Shown piece by piece: positions 25,158 to 32,484 of a stretch of DNA of 64,000 nucleotides. The notes beneath the pieces were generated by a model. It ran no database searches and was not told the DNA's origin. It worked only from the letters and a program-made list of their open reading frames with translations. The stretch's first letter is position 1. Each line of letters starts with the position of its first letter. Source of the DNA: an uncultured Flavobacteriaceae bacterium (lineage in GTDB: Bacteria > Bacteroidota > Bacteroidia > Flavobacteriales > Flavobacteriaceae); contig CANKUU010000003.1 of the NCBI GenBank assembly GCA_947486785.1, positions 1 through 64,000 of the forward strand, in the 5' to 3' direction. Made by a program: the position numbers and the translations under genes.

Positions 25158-27779
25158 ATGAAAAAGTTCATATCTAGTGAACTTTTATTAGCCCTTCTAC
25201 TATTTTTAATAACAACGCTATCATTTGCACAGGCAACCTCCTATGATAGTGGCAAGAAATATATACTTGGTGGGTTAGAAGTAACTGGTCTTAAAAGTTA
25301 CAACGAACAAACGGTAAAAACATACACAGGTTTAAGAACAGGTCAGCCTATTACCGTTCCTGGTGATGAAATTAGTGCTGTATTAAACAAATTATGGGGT
25401 TTAGAGCTTTTTAGTAACCTTGAGTTTTATATTACTAAAATTGAAGGAGAAAAAGTGTTTTTAGAACTCGTTATTGCTGAAAGGCCTACATTGTCGAATG
25501 TTGTAATGACAGGAGTGAGACCAAGAAAAGTTGACGATATTTTAAATGATGCTGATCTTAAGAAAGGCAAGAAAATAACAGAAAGTTTAATTGCTAATAC
25601 TAAAAATTATCTCCAAAATAAATTTAAAAAGCAAGGGTATTTAAATGCTAGAGTAAAGATTACTACGGCGGTTGATACTTCTGAAACAAATGCTAAAAGC
25701 ATGCTCATTAATGTTATAAAAGGGGATAAAGTAAAGATAGATAACATCATTTTTGAAGGCAATGATCAGTTAGCATCAAAGAAGCTTCGAAAAGCACTTA
25801 AGAAAACAAAAGTTAAAAGATTTGGGCGTTTTTGGAAAAAATCAAAATATATTAAAGAAGATTATGAAAATGATTTAAGTTCACTCGTTGATAAATATGC
25901 TGAAAATGGCTATCGAGATGCTAGGGTACTTTCTGACACCATCGTTCGGGTTGACGAAAACCATATCGATTTAAAAATTAAAATAGAAGAAGGTAATAAG
26001 TATTATTTTGGGGATATTGATTTTGTCGGAAACACCGTTTACACAGATAAACAACTCCATTCACTACTTAAAATAAAAAAGGGAGCAACATATAACGGAG
26101 TGTTATTGCGCGAACGCATTGCTGATGATTCTAAACCTGATGCTGTTGATGTTACTAGTTTATATCAAAACAACGGTTATCTTTTTTCGCAAATAAACCC
26201 AGTTGAGGTTTCTGCTGAAAATGATACGATTAATTTTGAAATACGAATAATTGAGGGTAAAGAGACTTTTTTAGATCATGTTGAAGTAACTGGTAATGAT
26301 AGAACAAATGACCATGTTATTTACAGAGAATTAAGAACGCGACCAGGACAAAAGTACAATAAGTCTGATATAATTAGGAGTATTCGTGAACTTGGGCAAT
26401 TAGGCTTTTTTGATGCCGAACAAATTAAGCCAGATATTCAGAATCCAAACCCAAATGAAGGTACTGTTGATATTGCGTATAATCTAGTTGAATCTGGGGC
26501 TAGTCAGATAGAACTACAAGGCGGTTATGGCGGCGGTGGATTTATAGGCACATTAGGTCTTTCATTTAGTAATTTCTCTATTCGAAATATTTTTAATGGT
26601 AAAGCATACCAACCGGTACCGATGGGTGATGGTCAATCTTTTGCACTAAGGCTACAAGCAAGTAGAACTTTTAGGGTGTACAGTTTAAACTTTTCGGAGC
26701 CATGGTTAGGTGGGCAAAAACCAGTTCGATTTAATTTATCTTTATCAAGAACACAACAATTTCGCGCATCATTTAGTGGTGGTAGAGTAGAAGTAGATAA
26801 AGATCAGCAATTCTCAATTACTGGAGTAACTGCTGGTTTAGCAAAACGTGTGCAATGGCCCGATGATTTCTTTACGATATCGCATTCTTTGGGTTATCAG
26901 TTGTATAATTTTAAAAATTATAATATTGGATTGTTTAATTTTCCAAACGGAAAAGCTAATTCTATTGCTTATACCTTGGGTATTTCTAGAAATGCCACTT
27001 CTGGTGGGCGTATCTTTCCTAGGGGAGGATCTAATTTTGAATTAACGGCTAAATTAACCCCGCCTTTTTCACTTTTTAATGGGGTTGATTATGATAGTTT
27101 GATTACTCCAGAGGATGTACGAGATCCATCATCTCCTGGAGGAGTTGAATATACGGTAGAAGAGAGAGAGCAATTAGAACGCGATGATGAAAGACGATTT
27201 AAATGGTTAGAATATTACAAGCTTAAATTTAAAGGCGATTGGTTTACTACATTGGCCGGGTCAGCAGATAAGTCTCTGGTACTTAAAACTAGTGCCGAGT
27301 TGGGCTTTTTGGGCAACTACAATCATAAGGCTGGTAATGTGCCTTTTGAGCGCTTTTTTGTTGGAGGTGATGGTTTAGGAAATTTCACTTTAGATGGTAG
27401 AGATGTAGTTCAATTAAGGGGTTATGATAATCTAGCATTAACGCCGTATTCTCAAAATGTTCTTACCGGAAGAACTGAGCAAGACGGGGCCGTGGTTTAC
27501 AATAAATTTTCTATGGAACTTCGATATCCGTTAACACTAGCGCCTTCAGCTTCTATCTATGTGCTTGGTTTTTTAGAAGCAGGTAATGCTTTTAACAATT
27601 TTCAAGATTTTAATCCGTTTCAATTAAAACGATCGGCGGGTGTGGGGCTTCGTATTTTTATGCCTGCATTTGGTTTATTGGGTATTGATTATGGTTATGG
27701 CTTCGATAACGACGCAAATCCAGCTTCAAACGGAATAAGCGGTGGGCAAGTGCACTTCATTATTGGCCAACAGTTTTAA
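25158..27779 (+). CDS. bamA: Outer-membrane protein assembly factor BamA
   Basis: Inserts beta-barrel proteins into the outer membrane. A signal peptide (cleavage after SFAQ, about residue 24) is followed by five POTRA domains (about 30-430; for example IIFEGNDQLASKKLR and IDFVGNTVYTDKQL). A 16-strand Omp85 barrel ends in a C-terminal Phe (IIGQQF). 873 aa. ATG 25158 is chosen because the signal peptide starts there; the ORF-track start overlaps uppS. Next in line are two Skp-type chaperones, which feed barrel precursors to BamA. Confidence 0.94.
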   Translation: MKKFISSELLLALLLFLITTLSFAQATSYDSGKKYILGGLEVTGLKSYNEQTVKTYTGLRTGQPITVPGDEISAVLNKLWGLELFSNLEFYITKIEGEKVFLELVIAERPTLSNVVMTGVRPRKVDDILNDADLKKGKKITESLIANTKNYLQNKFKKQGYLNARVKITTAVDTSETNAKSMLINVIKGDKVKIDNIIFEGNDQLASKKLRKALKKTKVKRFGRFWKKSKYIKEDYENDLSSLVDKYAENGYRDARVLSDTIVRVDENHIDLKIKIEEGNKYYFGDIDFVGNTVYTDKQLHSLLKIKKGATYNGVLLRERIADDSKPDAVDVTSLYQNNGYLFSQINPVEVSAENDTINFEIRIIEGKETFLDHVEVTGNDRTNDHVIYRELRTRPGQKYNKSDIIRSIRELGQLGFFDAEQIKPDIQNPNPNEGTVDIAYNLVESGASQIELQGGYGGGGFIGTLGLSFSNFSIRNIFNGKAYQPVPMGDGQSFALRLQASRTFRVYSLNFSEPWLGGQKPVRFNLSLSRTQQFRASFSGGRVEVDKDQQFSITGVTAGLAKRVQWPDDFFTISHSLGYQLYNFKNYNIGLFNFPNGKANSIAYTLGISRNATSGGRIFPRGGSNFELTAKLTPPFSLFNGVDYDSLITPEDVRDPSSPGGVEYTVEEREQLERDDERRFKWLEYYKLKFKGDWFTTLAGSADKSLVLKTSAELGFLGNYNHKAGNVPFERFFVGGDGLGNFTLDGRDVVQLRGYDNLALTPYSQNVLTGRTEQDGAVVYNKFSMELRYPLTLAPSASIYVLGFLEAGNAFNNFQDFNPFQLKRSAGVGLRIFMPAFGLLGIDYGYGFDNDANPASNGISGGQVHFIIGQQF

Positions 27780-27808
27780 TTAATATACGTGCTATTAATT
27801 TCTAAATC

Positions 27809-27836
27809 TTGCAATGCAAAAGATTTAGTATTTTTG
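27809..27836 (+). promoter_or_regulatory. Internal promoter before the skp genes
   Basis: TTG (27809-27811), a 17-base spacer, TATTTTTG (27829-27836). The start would be about 27843, 30 bases before the first OmpH/Skp ATG. It allows the chaperones to be made separately from bamA. Confidence 0.6.
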
Positions 27837-27872
27837 GCATGATATTTTCTATAATATAAAACGAAATCAGAA

Positions 27873-28706
27873 ATGAAAGTAAAAATAAAAGTACTTCTTG
27901 TATTGATAGCGGTATTATTTTCATCGCTCACGTTTGCCCAACGAGGGGTTAGAATAGCTTACGTGGACATGGAATATATCTTGGAGAATGTAGAGGAGTA
28001 TAGAGCTGCTACTGAGCAATTGGCTAATAAAGTTGAAAAGTGGAAGGTTGAGGTTGAACAAAAGAAGAAAGTTGTAGACCAAATGAAAAAGGATTTGATG
28101 GCAGAAAAGGTCTTACTAACAGAAGAGCTCATTAACGAACGAGAGGAGGACATTCAAATTCTTGAAAAAGAAATGATTGAGTATCAACAAGACCGTTTTG
28201 GTCCACAAGGTGATTTGGTTTTGCAAAAGCGACAATTAGTTCAGCCGATACAAGATCAGGTTTTTAATGAAGTACAGAAAATTGGAGTGAATAAAAAGTA
28301 TGATTTTATTTTTGATAAATCGGCGGATGTTGTAATGTTGTATTCGCAAAAAAGGCATGATATTAGCGATCTAATTTTAAGGGGTATTGCAAAAACAAGA
28401 AAAGTAAGTGCGCCAAAGAAAAAAGCAGCTAAGAAATCTCGCTTTGAAGATGATGGCCAAGATGAAAAAAAGGAAATGTCGGAAGCTATTAAAGAAAGAT
28501 TAGAAAAAGCGAATAAGACAAAAGCAGCAAAAAATAAAACGGACGACCAAAAAAGAGCCGAAAAACTAAAAATAAGAGAAGAACGAAAAAAGGCTTACGA
28601 AGCTCAAAGAAAAAAGTTGCTAGAAGAACGTGAAGCTAGAAATAAAGCCAAGGCAGAAAAACAGAATAGAACTCAAAAGGAAACAAAAAAAGAATCTGAT
28701 AATTAA
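27873..28706 (+). CDS. OmpH/Skp-family periplasmic chaperone with long charged tail
   Basis: 277 aa. Signal peptide (SLTFAQ, residues 1-22), then the OmpH core: IAYVDMEYILENVEEY, a long coiled coil (about 45-120) and a closing beta-strand region KYDFIFDKSADVVMLY. Unlike classical Skp (about 160 aa) it has an extra about 100-residue Lys/Glu/Ala-rich C-terminal tail, probably helical or disordered. Known: Skp holds unfolded outer-membrane proteins. It is paired with a normal-length paralogue 50 bases downstream and lies behind bamA. Confidence 0.88.
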   Translation: MKVKIKVLLVLIAVLFSSLTFAQRGVRIAYVDMEYILENVEEYRAATEQLANKVEKWKVEVEQKKKVVDQMKKDLMAEKVLLTEELINEREEDIQILEKEMIEYQQDRFGPQGDLVLQKRQLVQPIQDQVFNEVQKIGVNKKYDFIFDKSADVVMLYSQKRHDISDLILRGIAKTRKVSAPKKKAAKKSRFEDDGQDEKKEMSEAIKERLEKANKTKAAKNKTDDQKRAEKLKIREERKKAYEAQRKKLLEEREARNKAKAEKQNRTQKETKKESDN

Positions 28707-28756
28707 TCTAATACTAACAATTAATATTTCTCAAATTATTAAATACATTTAAACTC

Positions 28757-29266
28757 ATGAAACAAGTAAAAAGACTAGCCCTAATCTTAATTTTATTAGT
28801 TGTTACAACTAATTTTGCAAATGCTCAAAGCAAGGTTGCGCACATAGATGTTCAGAAATTATTATCTGAAATGCCAGAGATGAAAGCGGCCGAATCGGAA
28901 TTAAAGAAATTATATGAGACATATCAAGCAGATATTCAAGGTGCGATGACAGAGTTGCGAAATAAATTTACTCAGTATAATAACGAAGCCCCAAACAAAA
29001 CTAAAGAAGAGAATGATAAAAGAGCAACCGAGCTTCAAGGTCAAGAAAAGACGATAGCTGAGGCACAACAAAAAGCGCAGGAAGAAATACAAAAGAAGCG
29101 AGCCGAACTTTTTGCTCCAATATCAGAAAAAGCAAAGGCTGCTATAGAAAAGGTAGCTGCTGCAAATGGTTTTGATTACGTTATCGATGCTCTACCAGGA
29201 GGTCCGGTTGTTGTAGCAAAAGGTAAAGATTTGCTTGCAGACGTAAAGAAGGAATTAGGATACTAA
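28757..29266 (+). CDS. OmpH/Skp-family periplasmic chaperone
   Basis: 169 aa, the usual Skp length. Signal peptide ending NFANAQ (about residue 24), then KVAHIDVQKLLSEMPEMK, a coiled coil of about 80 residues, and the C-terminal NGFDYVIDALPGGPVVVAKG. It is the last gene of the uppS-bamA-skp-skp unit, followed by a terminator. Two paralogues in tandem suggest division of work between different barrel clients (inference). Confidence 0.92.
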   Translation: MKQVKRLALILILLVVTTNFANAQSKVAHIDVQKLLSEMPEMKAAESELKKLYETYQADIQGAMTELRNKFTQYNNEAPNKTKEENDKRATELQGQEKTIAEAQQKAQEEIQKKRAELFAPISEKAKAAIEKVAAANGFDYVIDALPGGPVVVAKGKDLLADVKKELGY

Positions 29267-29293
29267 AAATAAATTAGTAGTATAAACTAAGAG

Positions 29294-29313
29294 CATCCGC
29301 CAATTGGCGGATG
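29294..29313 (+). terminator. Terminator after the second skp gene
   Basis: CATCCGCC AATT GGCGGATG, a perfect 8-bp stem with a 4-base loop, followed by TTTCTATTT. It lies 27 bases past the stop codon. Confidence 0.7.
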
Positions 29314-29320
29314 TTTCTAT

Positions 29321-30172
29321 TTAAAAAAGTTTTTGTTTTATATTGGTCCACCTAAGCTTACGAACAAATTGACCTTCTTCCTCGGATACCAAGAAATCTA
29401 CTTTTTCTTTTTTTGCGGTTAAATATCCTTCAAGATTATCAATGAAAGTTTGCCATTTTTTTTGTTTTATCGCCATTTTGGCCGATGCTATTAAAGTAAT
29501 CCAAAATCCATAGCGCATAGTGTACATTGCTTTTCCTTGAAGCAGTTTTGCTTTCGGGTTATAAGCATGACCGGTAGGTCGCATGTGTTTTACCTTCAAA
29601 GTATCATCTGTGTAGATTAAAAAATCATTGTATTGCGCTAAAAGTTCGTCTATGGTATCCCAACCAATCGCAGTTTTAAGTCCTCCTATGGCTCTAAAAC
29701 AAGCTTTAGTATATGCTTTAAAAGCACCACGAACATGATTTTTATTCATCGGGTGATTTAATTTCCAAATAGCATTGGCATCCTTTTCATAGGCAAAACC
29801 ACCCGCAATACCCACTTTAGGGTTACCTTTAAATATGTACGTTATTCGTTCAAAGTAATTATTGGGTAAAATAATATCAGCATCTAACTTTACAATAAAG
29901 TCATAATTATTGTCTAAAATTTCTAGTCCCTTATTAAAAGCACTGATTACTTTACTGCCTGGTAAATGTTCTTTGGAAGAAGTATTGTTTACTTTTATAA
30001 ATACCGGACTTATGGTCAAAAATTCATCAATGATAATTTCTGTAGAATCGGTTGAATTATCATTAACGATGACAATTTTTTCAGGAATTATAGTTTGACT
30101 TAAAATTGAATTTAAAGTTTCTCTCAGAAAATTTTCTTCGTTATGAACAGGTATAACTATGTAAAATTTCAC
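29321..30172 (-). CDS. Family 2 glycosyltransferase
   Basis: About 283-aa GT-A fold enzyme. It starts with IVIPVHNEENFLRETLNSIL, has the nucleotide-sugar DDxxD-type motif KLDADIILP (about residue 98), and ends with a helical C-terminus. No membrane helices. No ATG is available: GTG 30172 (MKFYIVIP) starts directly at the domain and sits one base after the upstream TAA; the TTG at 30190 in the ORF track would overlap the FkbM gene by 17 bases. It is coupled to the FkbM methyltransferase, a common pair in glycan modification. Donor and acceptor are unknown. Confidence 0.85.
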   Translation of the reverse strand: MKFYIVIPVHNEENFLRETLNSILSQTIIPEKIVIVNDNSTDSTEIIIDEFLTISPVFIKVNNTSSKEHLPGSKVISAFNKGLEILDNNYDFIVKLDADIILPNNYFERITYIFKGNPKVGIAGGFAYEKDANAIWKLNHPMNKNHVRGAFKAYTKACFRAIGGLKTAIGWDTIDELLAQYNDFLIYTDDTLKVKHMRPTGHAYNPKAKLLQGKAMYTMRYGFWITLIASAKMAIKQKKWQTFIDNLEGYLTAKKEKVDFLVSEEEGQFVRKLRWTNIKQKLF

Positions 30173-30173
30173 T

Positions 30174-31088
30174 TTATGTGGTTTTAACAATAAAAGGTTT
30201 TATCCAATCTAGCTTAGAATTAGGTACAAAAAAACAGTTTCTAATGCCATCGTCAGTTGCTCGGTTAAGGGTTTTAACTCTTTTTAGACCATGGGTTGTA
30301 TGATTGAAAAATAAATAGTCTAAACTGTTAAAAAAGTCTTCTAAATCGCTTTCTATAGTGTTAAAAAGAGTCTCGCAAATGACTATAGGTTCATGCGTTT
30401 TTATTTCCGCTTTGCCCGAATTTAGTATGTCAAACTCTGTGCCTTCTGTATCTATTTTAATTAAATCTATCTTTTGGAGGTTTTTAGAGCTAATAAAGCT
30501 AGATAAGCTGGTTGCTTTTACTGTGTTTTTAACGAAGTTTCTAGAGGTTTTTTTTGTGCCTGCATTACCTTCTCCGGCAAGATTAAATTTTAAATATTGA
30601 TATTTTAGGTTTGCTACTTCATAAAAATCTATAACGCCAGTTTGGTTTGATATAGCAAGGTCAACAGGAGTGATATTTTTTTTAAACCCGTTTATTATGA
30701 TATTCTCATTTAGAAAGTATTTTGGACCAAGTGCAGGCTCAAAAGCATAGGCTTTAATTTTAGGGTTTGATTTAGCTGCAAGAAGAGAATAATAGCCAAT
30801 ATTGGCGCCAATATCTAAAAAAAGCTCTGCCCGCTTTGAAATTTTTTCGAATATTTCAGAATATTCAAAATCTTTATATCCATTCCAAAACAAGAGCTGG
30901 GTTAAATAGCTGGTTTGATTGGTTCGCATTCTTAGTGCTCCAGAGTCTGTTATCAATTTAATTTCACCAGATGGTGGTATTCTTAATTTTTTGGGTAAAA
31001 GGGGACTAAGCGCTTTGTTGACAGTTCTTAAAAGCTTATTAATATTCTTTTGATAAATGATTTTATAGATAATTTGTGGTAGTGCCAT
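30174..31088 (-). CDS. FkbM-family SAM methyltransferase
   Basis: 304-aa protein. The SAM-binding motif FLDIGANIGYYSLLAAK (about residues 92-108) is followed by AYAFEPALGPKYFLNENI and the FkbM block IDLIKIDTEGTEFDIL (about 205-220). Such enzymes methylate hydroxyls of sugars, lipids or polyketides. It lies directly upstream of, and likely cotranscribed with, a family 2 glycosyltransferase, so a sugar is the likely substrate (inference). Confidence 0.85.
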   Translation of the reverse strand: MALPQIIYKIIYQKNINKLLRTVNKALSPLLPKKLRIPPSGEIKLITDSGALRMRTNQTSYLTQLLFWNGYKDFEYSEIFEKISKRAELFLDIGANIGYYSLLAAKSNPKIKAYAFEPALGPKYFLNENIIINGFKKNITPVDLAISNQTGVIDFYEVANLKYQYLKFNLAGEGNAGTKKTSRNFVKNTVKATSLSSFISSKNLQKIDLIKIDTEGTEFDILNSGKAEIKTHEPIVICETLFNTIESDLEDFFNSLDYLFFNHTTHGLKRVKTLNRATDDGIRNCFFVPNSKLDWIKPFIVKTT

Positions 31089-31259
31089 TTGCTGTAATAG
31101 TTTACAAGTTGTAAATATCTATAATTCTTCAATAACAACGGCAATTTGGTACAAGACTATTTGTATCAAGTGCTTTCTTTATAAGAAACGGCGATTTAAA
31201 AAACTAAATTAGTATTGTTATAACAGTGCTTTGGTTCTATTTCTGAGGTTAAAAAGTGC

Positions 31260-32318
31260 TTACACACGATATACAATGGCATTAATGTTCATGCCTGCAC
31301 CAACGCTTGCAAAAATTACAGTATCACCTTTTTTTACTTCTTGATTTTCTAATTTGTCATGCAGCACGCGATCTAATAGTGTGGGTATAGTGGCTACAGA
31401 GCTATTACCTAATTTGCCAATTGTCATAGGCATTATGCCTTTAGGCATTTCCATATTGTAAAGACGGTAGAATCGTTTAACAATAGCTTCATCCATTTTT
31501 TCATTTGCCTGATGAATAAAAATCTTTTTTACTTCTTTGATGTCTATTTTGCTATCCTGTAAGCAGTCAAACATAGCCTTTGGCACGTTAGTTACGGCAA
31601 ATTCATATATTTTTCTGCCTAGCATCTTTATATATTTGGTTTGTGCTTGTGTTGAGGTGTTATATGATTTTCCATAAAATAGATAATGGCTTTCGTCATA
31701 TGCGAAACTTGCGCTCGCATGGGCTAAGATTTCTCCAGAATCACTTTTTTTTTCAATAATCGTTGCCCCGGCGCCATCTGAATAAATCATCGAATCACGA
31801 TCATACGGATCCACTATTCTAGATAAAGTTTCAGCTCCGATCACCAAGCATTTGCTAGCAATTCCACTTTTAATAAATGCATTGGCTTGAATAACGCCTT
31901 CGATCCATCCTGGGCAGCCGAAAAGTAAATCATAGGCAATGCATTTTGGATTTTTAATTCGCAGTTTGTGTTTTACTCGGGTGGCCAAGCTAGGCAAAGT
32001 ATCACTTTGAGATTGTCCGTGGTTTACATCTCCAAAATTATGAGCAAGAATGATATAATTTATATCTTCTTTATCAATGCCAGCATCGGAAATTGCTTTT
32101 TCAGCTGCTAAAAATGCGATGTCTGAAGTGTTTAAATGATTTTCAACGTAGCGTCGCTCGTTGATACCTGTTATTGCTTTAAACTTTTCAATGATCACCT
32201 CATTTTTGTGCTTAAAAGTGGAGCCATCCGCATTTAAAAAGGTACTGTTTTCAAAATCTTCGTTTTTGACCACTAATTTGGGTATATAGCTGCCAGTACC
32301 AGTTATTCCAATATGCAT
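31260..32318 (-). CDS. FabH-like 3-oxoacyl-ACP synthase III
   Basis: 352-aa thiolase-fold enzyme. The catalytic triad is visible: Cys in LLFGCPGW (about residue 135), His in IFIHQANEKM (about 269) and Asn in LGNSSVATIPT (about 300). GAGATIIEK in the middle and SVGAGMNINAIVYR at the end are typical. The N-terminus MHIGITGTGSYIP (ATG 32318) fits the family, so the ORF-track start at 32342 is rejected. It stands alone, away from other fab genes, so it may start special acyl chains or join acyl units rather than act in bulk fatty-acid synthesis (inference). Confidence 0.85.
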   Translation of the reverse strand: MHIGITGTGSYIPKLVVKNEDFENSTFLNADGSTFKHKNEVIIEKFKAITGINERRYVENHLNTSDIAFLAAEKAISDAGIDKEDINYIILAHNFGDVNHGQSQSDTLPSLATRVKHKLRIKNPKCIAYDLLFGCPGWIEGVIQANAFIKSGIASKCLVIGAETLSRIVDPYDRDSMIYSDGAGATIIEKKSDSGEILAHASASFAYDESHYLFYGKSYNTSTQAQTKYIKMLGRKIYEFAVTNVPKAMFDCLQDSKIDIKEVKKIFIHQANEKMDEAIVKRFYRLYNMEMPKGIMPMTIGKLGNSSVATIPTLLDRVLHDKLENQEVKKGDTVIFASVGAGMNINAIVYRV

Positions 32319-32427
32319 TTGATGTTTTTTTTTTGAGAACAAGTAAACCTAAACTTTTTATAGACAACGGTTTGGCTCACCTAAGAAGTAATACGATATT
32401 CAGGGCCTGATTTGTATAAACAGAACT

Positions 32428-32461
32428 AAAAAAAAAGCCTTTCTGTAAAAATAGAAAGGCT
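32428..32461 (-). terminator. Terminator of gcvP
   Basis: On the minus strand the stem AGCCTTTCT/AGAAAGGCT (32461-32453 and 32444-32436) with an 8-base loop is followed by nine T (32436-32428). It lies 24 bases past the gcvP stop. Confidence 0.85.
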
Positions 32462-32484
32462 CTAAACTGTTGTTTTTGTTGAGT

